DNA of 64,000 nucleotides from Cepaea nemoralis (Eukaryota > Mollusca > Gastropoda > Stylommatophora > Helicidae), in contig JACEFZ010005530.1 in assembly GCA_014155875.1 (NCBI GenBank), positions 85,168 to 149,167 on the forward strand, given 5' to 3'. How positions within the stretch are numbered: position 1 is the first letter of the stretch; every line of letters starts with the position of its first letter. The position numbers and the translations under genes were made by a program. Of this stretch, positions 45,086 through 55,404 are shown piece after piece. The notes below the pieces were generated by a model. It did no database searches and was not told where the DNA came from. It was given only the letters and a program-made list of their open reading frames with translations.

Positions 45086-45849
45086 GATGTATTGGTGGTA
45101 CTTTTTCTCTGGTGTGAACTAGTTGTATTTATTATGCCTTTTTGAAGCAAAATGTAACAAACTATCGTCTGTCAAGACGGCAAGGTGCCAATGATTAGCC
45201 TATCAGTAAGAATAATTCCCTCAGCGCATTTCAACTTTTCTGTGTTGGTGGCTATGGCAGGACGTCCACAGTGCTGCAGATCAAGCAGCTCCATATCTCC
45301 TCTTCCTGATTCTTTCAACTTCTGAACCCAGCGACTGACTGTAATCATGTCGACTGAAAAACTTCCATACACATCACATAAACTCTTATGAATGTTCAGA
45401 ACGGTTTCCTTCTTTGCAACGAGAAATTCGATTTCAACGGTTTACAGCGGTCATATTCTTTGGCCGCTTGAGTTGCAATTTGGTGCAAAAATCGCACATG
45501 CCATATTTTGAAGTGTTCAAAATGTCATGCTTCTATCTTCATTTTTAGCTGAGAATAACGATGTGGTGCATTATTTTCTGAACGCCACTCGTATATACTC
45601 TTCAGGCTCTAATGTGGTGATATCCTCGCGTGATATCCACTAAATCCAAATTACACTCCAGTCACTGGATAAAACTAAAGAACTCCGAAAAACCACGGGA
45701 GCTCATCACGAGAATTTGCGTGACAGGGCAATCATCAAAGTCAACAATCGCTAGAAGTGAGGGAGTTTATTAGGATTGAACAGGGGGCTTGAGGCATGGA
45801 AATCGACTTCACTAGATGGGGGTTTTATATCACATGTCTGTCCGTAGGT

Positions 45850-46019
45850 CGACCTGCCGAAAGCGTCGCACAAAGTACGAACTCCGTAGCTTCAGCCAGG
45901 ATCCCCCAGGAATCTCTAAGAAAATTGCACTCGTGAACAGGGCGACGTAGGCCAGGAATCGAACCCACAATCTTCGGAGCGCTTGCAGGCGGCTTAACCA
46001 CTTCGCTACGGAGACTGCC
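45850..46019 (-). repeat. SINE B copy
   Basis: The minus strand starts ggcagtctccgtagcgaagt, then ggttaagccgcctgcaagcg and attgtgggttcgattcctgg (B box), and gctacggagttcgtactttg. The 3' end is cut. Confidence 0.8.
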
Positions 46020-46317
46020 AGCTTATATGGTGTCATGTTATGTGAAGTCGGAACTAATGCAACTGTTTTCTCTGAATAAAGGAATGCGGATAGCGGACAA
46101 TACAATTTTACATTGCAAAATGTCCGATTCCTCCCTTCAAGACAAGCGGGCTCGTTTGTAAAGTATTTCATGTCGCACGTTGTATTTCTTACCAATAAAA
46201 TTTTCGTCTGGATGGTAAGGCACATGGACAACTTTAGACGAATCTACGAAGATTGAACCACTTAAACGGTGACGACAAGTTATACCAACACAACAACAAC
46301 ATGAAAAAAAAGTAAAC

Positions 46318-46406
46318 CTGCAACTTTGGATCCGAACGCCACACCGACACCACAGATTCCATTGTCTTTAGCTGCTGAAACTTCACCGGCGCATCTGGTA
46401 CCGTGG
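46318..46406 (-). CDS. PCSK2: PCSK2 exon B with active-site His
   Basis: This 89 bp exon carries one base completing a Ser codon, 29 codons and one trailing base. It encodes [19 protein letters not shown] and then [11 protein letters not shown]. The HGTRCAGE block holds the catalytic His of the subtilisin-like triad in all proprotein convertases. EVSAA followed by GICGVGVA and SKVAG is closest to PC2. The acceptor is tttatttcag and the donor GCAG|GTTTAC. The phase fits exon A upstream (3677 bp intron) and exon C downstream (7197 bp intron). Nothing is broken, so the gene looks functional at this point. Confidence 0.9.
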
Positions 46407-46587
46407 CTGAAATAAAGTTTGGGAAAGGCCGTCAAATACTGATACTTCCATTCTGTTATCATTAGCTGATTTCTGACTATAAAACATGTCAAGATTTCCT
46501 CATAGAAAATGCTATGGTAGTGGCGTGAAATGTTAGGCCTTTACTTATGATCACGACACAATAACATCAGGTGATCGGATTTGTTTT

Positions 46588-46873
46588 TTATTCGCTCGTT
46601 TTAAACTCAAACGTAGGGCATACACATGCTGTAACTTCTAATAGCACCGAACTGATGTTTGCGTTTGGATGAGCCTCCCTTTTACCAGTGTCCCTCAACC
46701 ATCGGACGAACCTACTCCGACTTCAAAGGTAATTACGTCCCCAAGTCAAGGACGAGAAGTCAACATTACAGTCTATCTGACTGCTGTAGGCGGTGAACCC
46801 TCTATCTCGGTATTAGCGCACCGGATATTTAAAAACAAGCGCTCTTATGGGATATGTTTCACACAGCTGATCT
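46588..46873 (-). repeat. SINE A copy in PCSK2 intron
   Basis: Plus-strand text ctcgttttaaactcaaacgt, gtccctcaaccatcggacga, aattacgtccccaagtcaag and gcgctcttatgggatatg. The same strand as PCSK2. Confidence 0.8.
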
Positions 46874-47094
46874 TTCCCAGACAGCTTCCGGTTGTATTCT
46901 AGAAATGATCCGGTGTCAGGTTTACGGAAGTAAGTTTTATAATCCAGGAAAATACATGTAACAGACAAACGGACCTTTCATCAAATGGTAGCCTCTGCAC
47001 TAGTGAACAGTAGATTTAGGCCTTTATATATTCGTGTGCAATGATCATCTCCTTTTTTCGTTGCCTTTGTCATGATCAATGTTTATTAGATCTA

Positions 47095-47335
47095 TTGAAT
47101 AGATTATGACTGAATCCTATAAGAAACAAATGAAAATCGTAAACTGATTAGAGAAATTAGACGTAAACCGTCAAAATTTCTTGGTCGCGTTATGAAAAGA
47201 AATAAATTGGACAACTTGGTGACAACTGGCAAGATCGAAGGGAAGAGAACAAAGGGAGGCAGAGAAGTAAATACAAGGATGGCTTGGCCACGTGGCAACA
47301 TGACCCCCCACGCTTATTAGCATGGCACATGATGA
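47095..47335 (+). mobile_element. LINE tail relic, family 1
   Basis: Reads ENRKLIREIRRKPSKFLGRV, DNLVTTGKIEGKRTKGG and ends in HGT with an atgatgatgatgat tail. It matches the end of 62758-63285. Confidence 0.75.
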
Positions 47336-47469
47336 TGATGATGACAATGTGACTTTTAGGGTAGATGTCGATACAGGGTTGCGGCAGGAGTTAATGGGCT
47401 GGATACACCACGGACTGGCGTATTGCACATGAATGATTCGAAAATCCCGTGAAGAGACCAGGGATAAGT

Positions 47470-47880
<411 letters not shown>

Positions 47881-48150
47881 TGTGTCATACCAACTGGCGT
47901 AGGCGTTCATTTTTCTCAAAAGATCTCGGTAATTGGGTATTCTGGTTCAACGCTGCAGATGTCATTTCTCCATGTCACCGTCTCAATTCATCAAACACCA
48001 TTTCTCGTATTCCGTCTCTGTCCCACGGATCTGTGAAGTTGTGGCGATGTTGTCCCGCGGCTCTGTTCTCATCTCACGTCCCAAGAGTGATGTCTGTCTC
48101 TTTCTTGTAGTTGTATACAGTGTTCTAGTAGTGACAAGTTCCGATAGTAC
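47881..48150 (-). mobile_element. LINE tail whose ATG tail became the long array
   Basis: On minus it ends gaaaaatgaacgcctacgcc then agttggtatgacacatcatg. 22035-22070 on plus has the same gaacgcctacgccagctggc and a tgatgatgatag tail. Both are the last bases of a LINE family. Confidence 0.55.
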
Positions 48151-48164
48151 ACTGACATAAGTAT

Positions 48165-50045
48165 AGATAGGAGGGTTGTTGGGTATAGAGTGGGTTGTTG
48201 GGTATAGAGTGGGTTGTTGAGTATAGATAGGGTTGTTGTGTATAGAGTGGGTTGTTGGATATAGAGTGGGTTGTTGGGTATAGAGTGGGTTGTTGGGTAT
48301 AGGGTGGGTTGTTGGGTATAGGGTGGGTTGTTGGGTATAGGGTGGGTTGTTGGGTATAGGGTGGGTTGTTGGGTATAGAGTGGGTTGTTGGGTATAGTTT
48401 GGGTTGTTGGGTATAGGGTGGGTTGTTGGGTATAGGGTGGGTTGTTGGGTATAGAGTGGGTTGTTGGGTATAGAGTGGGTTGTTGGGTATAGAGTGGGTT
48501 GTTGGGTATAGATTGGGTTGTTGGGTATAGATTGGGTTGTTGGGTATAGAGTGGGTTGTTGGGTATAGATTGGGTTGTTGGGTATAGAGTGAGTTGTTGG
48601 GTATAGGGTGGGTTGTTGGGTATAGAGTGGGTTGTTGGGTATAGATTGTGTTGTTGGGTATAGGGTGGGTTGTTGGGTATAGGGTGGGTTGTTGGGTATA
48701 GGGTGGGTTGTTGGGTATAGAGTGGGTTGTTGGGTATAGATTGGGTTGTTGGGTATAGGGTGGGTTGTTGGGTATAGAGTGGGTTGTTGGGTATAGATTG
48801 GGTTGTTGGGTATAGAGTGGATTGTTGGGTATAGGGTGGGTTGTTGGGTATAGAGTGGGTTGTTGAGTATAGATTGGGTTGTTGGGTATAGGGTGGGTTG
48901 TTGGGTATAGGGTGGGTTGTTGGGTATAGAGAGGGCTGTTGGGAATAGAGTGGGTTGTTGGGTATAGAGTGCGTTGTTGGGTATAGAGAGGGCTGTTGGG
49001 TATAGAGAGGGCTGTTGGGTATAGAGTGGGTTGTTGGGTATAGAGTGGGTTGTTGGGTATAGAGTGGGTTGTTGGGTATAGATTGGGTTGTTGAGTATAG
49101 ATTGGGTTGCTGGGTATAGAGTGGGTTGTTAGGTATAGAGTGGGTTGTTGGGTATAGATTGGGTTGTTGGGTATAGAGTGGGCTGTTGGGTATAGAGTGG
49201 GTTGTTTGGTATAGATTGGGTTGTTGAGTATAGATTGGGTTGTTGGGTATAGAGTGGGTTGTTAGGTATAGAGTGGGTTGTTGGGTATAGATTGGGTTGT
49301 TGGGTATAGAGTGGGCTGTTGGGTATAGAGTGGGTTGTTGGGTATAGAGAGTTCTGTTGGGTATAGAGTTGGTTGTTAGGTAGAGAGTTAATTGTTGGGT
49401 ATGGAGTGGGTTTTCGTGTATTGAGTAGGTTGTTAGGTATAGAGTGAGTTGTTAGGTATGTAGTGACTTTTTGGGTACAGAGAGAATTGTTAGGTATACT
49501 GTGAGTTATTAGATATAGAGTGAGTTGTTAAGTATATATTGACTTGTTGGGTACAGAGTGAATTGTTGGGTACAGATTGAATTGCTAGGTATAAAGTGAG
49601 TCGTTAGGTATAGAGTAAATTGTTAGATATAGAGTTGTTAGATATAGAGTGAATTGTTAGGTATAGAGTCAGTTGTTAGGTATAGAGTGAGTTGTTAGGT
49701 ATAGAGTGAGTTGTTAGTTATAGAATGAGTTGTTAGGTTTAGAGTGAGTTGTTAGGTATAGAGTGAGTTGTTAGGTATAGAGTGAGTTGTTAGGTATAGA
49801 GTGAGTTGTTAGTTATAGAATGAGTTGTTAGGTTTAGAGTGAGTTGTTAGGTATAGAGTGAGTTGTTAGGTATAGAGTGAGTTGTTAAGTATAGAGTGAG
49901 TTGTTAGTTATAGAATGAGTTGTTAGGTTTAGAGTGAGTTGTTAGGTATAGAGTGAGTTGTTAGATATAGGGAGAGGTGTTAGGTATAGAGAGAGAGTCG
50001 TTATGTATATTGTAAGTTGATAGGTATAGAGTGAGTTGCTAGGAA
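48165..50045. repeat. 19 bp minisatellite, about 97 copies, beside a PCSK2 splice donor
   Basis: The unit is gggttgttgggtatagagt. Left of about 49370 it is the ttggg type with agggt, agagt and agatt variants; right of that it becomes the gttgttaggtatagagtga type, more diverged. The array ends about 38 bases from the exon A donor at 50083, so it begins almost at the start of the intron in the direction of transcription. Confidence 0.97.
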
Positions 50046-50083
50046 TATAATGAGTTCAGGTGACGCATGAGAATAAGCAGTAC

Positions 50084-50160
50084 CTGTTGAACCAGGTGTC
50101 AGTGTATCTCGGGTAAGGGTAAGGATCATTGCTGCTGAAGTCATAGCTGGCATCTGCGTG
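50084..50160 (-). CDS. PCSK2: PCSK2 exon A, catalytic domain before active-site His
   Basis: This 77 bp exon encodes 25 codons plus two bases. The peptide contains ASYDFSSNDPYPYPRYTD, which matches the PC2 branch of the kexin/furin-like convertases; furin and PC1/3 differ here. PC2 is a calcium-dependent serine endoprotease of dense-core secretory granules that cuts prohormones after dibasic sites. The acceptor is an AG preceded by atatgtcc on the minus strand and the donor reads CAG|GTACTG. The exon ends after AG of a Ser codon (phase 2) and joins exon B to give WFNSHGTRC. The preceding exon, which should carry the catalytic Asp, was not found between here and the window end. No stop or frameshift is seen. 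Confidence 0.88.
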
Positions 50161-50912
50161 CTGGACATATTAAAAGATATGTCGTTAAATGTGGGTATAT
50201 ACATACATATACAGTAAAACTTCCATTAACCGTCACCATCCGGAACAGGATGTGAAGAATAACCGAATGGACGGATAACAGAAATCTCCAAATACATATG
50301 TACAGTAACGTGGTTTCACTGTGGACTTGGGAGAAAATTGAAAATACAATGCTTTAAAGGTGAATAATATATACATATTGTATTAAATTTTACAAAATGA
50401 TCAATATAAACTTCAATATAAGTGTAGTAATGTACATAATTGTATTGTAATACTATAAACCAATGTTACTTTAAAATAATCTCTCATCTCCTTCTGTGTC
50501 TTTGATTCTCAAACTTTCTGCGCGGCGATGTTCCGTATGTTAAGCAAAAGTAGGATCTGTTTTGCATTTTCCTCCTCTTGCATTTCAAACCAGTGGATGC
50601 ACTTTGATAACACTGTTTCTGCTTCTGAGTGGATAGATAAAGGTTTTTGGTTGAGTACTGATTATTCATCGTCATCAATTGCTTCTTCTTCAATGCTAGT
50701 CACACTAGAAACAATTTCATCATCGTTCAAAATTTCAAAGCCTCCATCCATTTTGTCACATTCCAACCAATCTGCTACTTCTTCTGGCGTAATGTTTTCA
50801 CTGTTTAGTCCTACATTGTTGCACAGTTGCACAATGTCGTCAACACTAACAGTCTCAGTTCCTTCAGTTTTGTCAATAGGTTCAGGTAACAGTTTATTAC
50901 ACCCATTCTTTA

Positions 50913-51129
50913 GGTGATTTATTGATTGATTGATTTAGGAACCGACATCACAGCATTCGGGACATTCCCATAAGCGCTCCGTCCCCATCCTCAACAGCAA
51001 GTGAAGAGTTCCAACACTAATAGTTCCAGTAGCAATCTGATTATATGTCCGTCTCGCCTTTCCTCTGAGCGTCGATCGTCGGCCAGGTCCCCTCGTCACA
51101 CCTCGCTGCCTCATTCTTACCATACTTCA
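50913..51129 (-). mobile_element. I/Nimb-like LINE, short 3' end in Tigger
   Basis: The minus strand reads RMRQRGVTRGPGRRSTLRGK, then ARRTYNQIATGTISVGTL and WECPECCDVGS, with an aatc-repeat tail. It matches the 3' end of 40396-42261 closely. Possible short target duplication ctttagg/cttcagg. Confidence 0.8.
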
Positions 51130-51137
51130 GGTTAGAC

Positions 51138-51894
51138 CAGTGTTTCCCAACGTGGGGCCCACGCCCCACAAGGGGGCAATTCGATTGTTAAGGGGGGCAA
51201 TTCGAAAATGGAAGAAATCGGCTGGATATAACAAAACGGGCAGACTTGAGACTGAAGTTAACTAAATTGGAACTTGACATAAAATCTCTTTGCAGCAAGC
51301 ATCAAGCGCAAGGATCTCACTAAATTTAAATAATTACTAATAATTAAAATAATATAGAAAAATCTTTCATTAAAATTATTTTGCACTTGAAGTTCAGTTC
51401 TCCATTATATGTTTTGAAAATTTACTTACTGTGTTTGCTCAATAATTTCCTAGTGATTTCTTCCTAAAACCTATCGGTCCTTTGGCTAGGATCCGGTCAG
51501 GGGCCGGGATGATCAAATAAAAACCCATCACATATCTTCACCTTAGATGTGGGCCTGGTGGATCACTGTGGGCAATAGCTCACAGTGAGACTAAGGGTCC
51601 ACACAAAGCAAGGGGGAGGCGGGGGAACCAGCTTGCCTGGGGTAACCACCAATCAAAAAAAAAAAAAAAATCACCCAACACATAGGGACGCGGGACTGGG
51701 GGGGGGGGGGGGGGGCGCTCTGGCCCCTCTGGGAACCATGAGTCCTTCTAAAAAAAAAAAATTCAAGTTTCTTTAGTGAGCATTTCAATTTTTGAATATT
51801 AAAAATGATGCATATGTTGTGGGGGGGGGGGGGGGGATAAGAATTTTAGCAAGGCTTAGGTGGGGCATAGCACAAAAAAGGTTGGGAAACACTG
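51138..51894. mobile_element. Non-autonomous hAT element, 757 bp, clean 8 bp duplication
   Basis: CAGTGTTTCCCAACGTGGGG at 51138 and the inverted end GGTTGGGAAACACTG at 51894. The flanks ggttagac are at 51130-51137 and 51895-51902. It is related to the element at 23709-24958, without the internal duplication. No transposase. Contains G and A runs. Confidence 0.9.
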
Positions 51895-52031
51895 GGTTAG
51901 ACACTGTAAGGTCAGCCCAGGCAGTGGCGACACTGAAGCTAGTGTCCTCTATGTTGAATCTCTTAATGTTTTTAGACGATGACGGATAACAGAAACAGAC
52001 AGTTAAAAGTTTGACGGTTAATCGAAGTCTC

Positions 52032-52175
<144 letters not shown>

Positions 52176-52449
52176 ATTATATTCATAAAGCCTAGAATAA
52201 ACTATAAAAGATAAAAGTAGGTTTTATCAAATTAATGAATGAAGCAGCCATTACTTCTCTTTTCTGTTATTAATGAATGAAGATTTTTCAGGCTAGGAAA
52301 GAACAGCGCACAAATCGTGCCAGGTAGTTCGTCAACAATCGAACTTTCACAGATAGTAGCTGTACACTGATAGAATTACTACGAGGAAGGTTGGAGCACC
52401 TATGGACATATCCGGAGTGCAATTATAATATTCTGAACAAAACTGATCT

Positions 52450-52745
52450 GTCAAATTAATAAGACAGAGAAGCGATAAAATGTGTGAAGAACAAATAAAT
52501 AAAATGCAACATCGACAAATCGCGTAAAGAACAAATTAAGGAAGTCCAATAGTGATAACATGTGTGAAGAACGTGTTAATGAAATTCAACAGTGATTAAA
52601 GGCACGAAGAGCTCATTAATGAATTACAATAGTTATAAAACACGCAAAGAACAAAAGTAATATCATGCAACAATAATAAATCGTGTACAGAACAAATTAA
52701 TTAAAGTCAACAGTGATAAAAAGTGACAAGAACAAATGAATTAAG
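52450..52745. repeat. Degenerate 43 bp repeat, about 7 copies
   Basis: The core aacagtgataaaatgtgtga plus agaacaaattaatgaaatgc recurs about every 43 bases with many changes. Confidence 0.65.
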
Positions 52746-52972
52746 CGGACCGTCGTTGGTGCATTTCTACCATTCATAATGTTGCCAAAAAGATTTTATA
52801 AGACTGAAACTTAAATGTCGTTTGCCAAAAAGCAATCTCACAGGCCCAGACTGTGTATTATACCCTCGAAAGATAGAAAGCTTGGGTTAAACTGTGAATT
52901 AGAACGAATGATTGGCGTTCTAAGCAACTTGGTTTCTTGCTCCTATGAAATGAAACTGCTTTCTTCGTGTAT

Positions 52973-54140
52973 GATTTATTTGGTTGTTTCGGGTTTTGAG
53001 ATTTAAATATTGAGCACAACCCACTACTGGCAACGCTGATCGTATTCTGATATGAACCTAAGGCGTATCCACGTCAATGTGGAAGCACTAGACTCGAGTT
53101 TCGCTCTCGTTTGAGCTCGTCAGTAGTGCATATCCTTGACCGGATCCCGGAAACAAACCCCGGATCACTGGCGTGTGAAGCGGGTGTGTAACCACGCGGC
53201 ACACGCTGGACACGGCCAAATTATCATAACAGAATATTACAACGTCACCCATCGTAGGCTGTAGCTCAAGATTTGCCCGATCGCCGCGACTGACGTCCGT
53301 CAATCGATGTGGACCCGAACGATCAGGTCTTCTCACTGGCAAGGCACACCAGGCCGCCTAAATTCCAGCGAGCAATAATCAAATTGATTTATTTGGTTGT
53401 TTCGGGATTTGAGATTTAAATATTGAGCACAACCCACTACTGGCAACGCTGATCGTATTCTGGTATGAACCTAAGGCCTATCCACGTCAATGTGGAAGCA
53501 CTAGACTCGAGTTTCGCTCTCGTTTGAGCTCGTCAGTAGTGCATATCCTTGACCGGATCCGGAAACAAACCCCGGATCACTGGCGTGTGAAGCGGGTGTG
53601 TAACCACGCGGCACACGCTGGACACGGCCAAATTATCATAACAGAATATTACAACGTCACCCATCGTAGGCTGTAGCTCAAGATTTGCCCGATCGCCGCG
53701 ACTGACGTCCGTCAATCGATGTGGACCCGAACGATCAGGTCTTCTCACTGGCAAGGCACACCAGGCCGCCTAAATTCCAGCGAGCAATAATCAAATTAAT
53801 TTATTTGGTTGTTTCGGGATTTGAGATTTAAATATTGAGCACAACCCACTACTGGCAACGCTGATCATATACTGGTATGAACTTAAGGCCTATCCACGTC
53901 AATGTGGAAGCACTAGACTCGAGTTTTGCTCTCGTTTGAGCTAGTCAGTAGTGCATATCCTTGACCGGACCCGGAAACAAACCCCGGATCACTGGCGTGT
54001 GAAGCGTGTGTGTAACCACTAGACCACGCGGCACACGCTGGACACGGCCAAATTATCTACAACAGATTATTACAACGTCACCCATCGTAGGCTGTAGCTA
54101 GAGATTTGCCCGATCGCCGCGACTGACGTCCGTCAGTCTT
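52973..54140. repeat. 413 bp tandem repeat, 2.8 copies, with tRNA-like segment
   Basis: Units start at 52973, 53386 and 53799 (tttatttggttgtttcggg), an exact 413-base period. The last is cut at about 54140. Copies 1 and 2 differ at very few positions. Each unit holds, on minus, a tRNA-like stretch: gtgccgcgtggtctagtggt (A box, copy 3) and ccggggtttgtttccggg (B-box-like). In copies 1 and 2 eight bases of the A box (tagaccac on plus) are missing. Confidence 0.93.
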
Positions 54141-54173
54141 CTTCGTGTATGTCCAGTTAATGATGTTGGCCAG

Positions 54174-54408
54174 TTAGTTGCATTATCCTTTACAGGACGC
54201 CGCAGTCAATCCCAGTATTTTCCGCTGTTTGTGATTTCTGGGCAAGTTTACGTTCAGTAGTGTGCCATTGCTTTCTGAATGATTGGCACTCCTACAAGTT
54301 TATGAAAATCAACGCAAGGCGGTCTGCAGTCAAATCGCCTGCAGCTGTATTTCGAACCCAGTATGCGGGATTACGAATTGCATCCGTAACTCCTTCGCCA
54401 CAGAGCGC
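54174..54408 (-). repeat. SINE C, best full-length copy
   Basis: Plus-strand text cctttacaggacgccgcagt, tacgttcagtagtgtgccat, gcaaggcggtctgcagtcaa, gtatttcgaacccagtatgc and catccgtaactccttcgcca. Both A- and B-box halves are present. Confidence 0.85.
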
Positions 54409-54544
54409 ATGAAGGCTAATAGTTTCTAAAAATGAAATGTTGTAAAGCTTCAGTTATGTTTGCAATTCACGGATAGACAGGTTTGATAGTAAGAGTGATA
54501 CACGCTGTCTGAAAGCTAATGATAAAGAATACCCGTTCTCACCC

Positions 54545-54805
54545 ACAACATGTTTGAAAATTAGAGGAAGAGAATATCAGTTATCTCCCACACGATGTCT
54601 GAAAACTAGTGCAAGAGAATATCAGTTATTACTCATACGATGTCTGAAAACTAGAGCAAGAGAATATCAGTTATCTCTCACACGATGTCTGAAAACTAGA
54701 GCAAGAGAATATCAGTTATTACTACTACTAAAGCACACCAATATCAGTTATTACTACTATTAAAGCACACCAATATCAGTTATTACTACTACTAAAGCAC
54801 ACCAA
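54545..54805. repeat. Two small tandem repeats, 45 bp and 31 bp units
   Basis: 54554-54715 has about four units of gatgtctgaaaactagagca plus agagaatatcagttatctct. 54716-54805 has three units of actactactaaagcacacca plus atatcagttatt. They share atatcagttat. Confidence 0.85.
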
Positions 54806-54821
54806 TATCAATATTAAAGGA

Positions 54822-55143
54822 GGTCAGCATGGTTGAATGGATCAGAACAGTGGCTGTTAAACTCCCTTGTGTTGAATATAACGTAGCGGATTCAACCCCA
54901 TACACCGGTCATTTGGACTAAGAAATGTTGACTTCTTGTCCGTGACTTTGGGACGTAAATTACAAGTACCACAGATGTCTAAATGGGTTCGCCTGATGGC
55001 GAGGGACACTGGTAATAGGGACAGCTAATCCACATGCCACAATCAGTTCAGTGCACTACCAAATAATGGCAACTGCAAGAAATAGTAGCATGAGTGTGCG
55101 CTACGCTTGAGTTCAAAATGAGAGAACAAAATAAAAAATAAAT
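54822..55143 (+). repeat. SINE A, full-length copy with target duplication
   Basis: Head ggtcagcatggttgaatgga (A box), ggattcaaccccatacacc (B box), body actttgggacgtaaattaca, 3' end cgcttgagttcaaaatgaga and an A-rich tail. The flanks are caatattaaagga at 54809-54821 and caatatcaaagga at 55144-55156, a 13 bp duplication with one change. Confidence 0.88.
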
Positions 55144-55207
55144 CAATATCAAAGGAATAATGATGGCACAAGTTTAAACCAGTTCTGTGTTACTTTATTT
55201 TTCCCCT

Positions 55208-55404
55208 CCGCATATCTTATTTACGGGACATCGATGTCAACACTAGCATTTTACCGCTGTTGCTGATGTCTTGGCCAGATTACGCTCAGTAGTTTGCCAT
55301 TGCTTTCTGAGCGACCGGCTCACATACCCATGTAAGTAACCAACGCGACGCGATCCGCTCCCGAATCTCGCACAGCTGTGTTCCCTAAGTGGATATACGG
55401 GATT
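55208..55404 (-). repeat. SINE C copy, head replaced by minisatellite
   Basis: Plus-strand text tttacgggacatcgatgtca, tacgctcagtagtttgccat and cgcgacgcgatccgctcccg. It ends tatacgggattacggaga, where the 25 bp array starts; the A-box half is missing. Confidence 0.78.

Larger units (their letters stand above)
40284..45591 (-). mobile_element. Mariner element with inverted ends, broken by nested insertions
   Basis: The ends are inverted: CGAGGGGCATTCAGAAAGTA at 40284 and, on minus from 45591, CGAGTGGCGTTCAGAAAATA; both continue with atgyaccac. TA flanks both sides (40282-40283 and 45592-45593), the mariner/Tc1 target. Leaving out a LINE (40396-42261), another LINE (42640-44560) and a SINE H (44858-45085), about 1.3 kb of mariner remains, the usual family length. 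Minus-strand coding pieces: YGSFSVDMITVSRWVQKL (helix-turn-helix, 45373-45310), ILAKIVTGDETWAH-type catalytic Asp block near 44755, and IEGVIIVDVIP near 44605. Stops and gaps make it inactive. Confidence 0.88.
50212..52031 (-). mobile_element. Tigger/pogo relic copy 2, with LINE and hAT insertions
   Basis: The ends are inverted-repeat-like: acagtaaaacttccattaac at 50211 and, at 51985-52031, sequence whose reverse complement is gacttcgattaaccgtcaaa. The transposase tail on minus reads DDIVQLCNNVGLNSENITPE then EVADWLECDKMDGGFEILND. Copy 2 shares copy 1's junction (cctgggctgaccttacag), so both come from one deleted parent. A LINE end (50913-51129) and a hAT element (51138-51894) interrupt it. 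Confidence 0.78.

Noticed and set aside
48165..50045. Telomere-like repeats because of ttaggt words
   Set aside because: The unit is 19 bp (with tatagagtga), not a short telomere hexamer, and lies inside a gene.
53088..53754. Duplicate ORFs starting MPVRRPDRSG
   Set aside because: Shadow frames in two units of the 413 bp tandem repeat; the third unit does not keep the frame.
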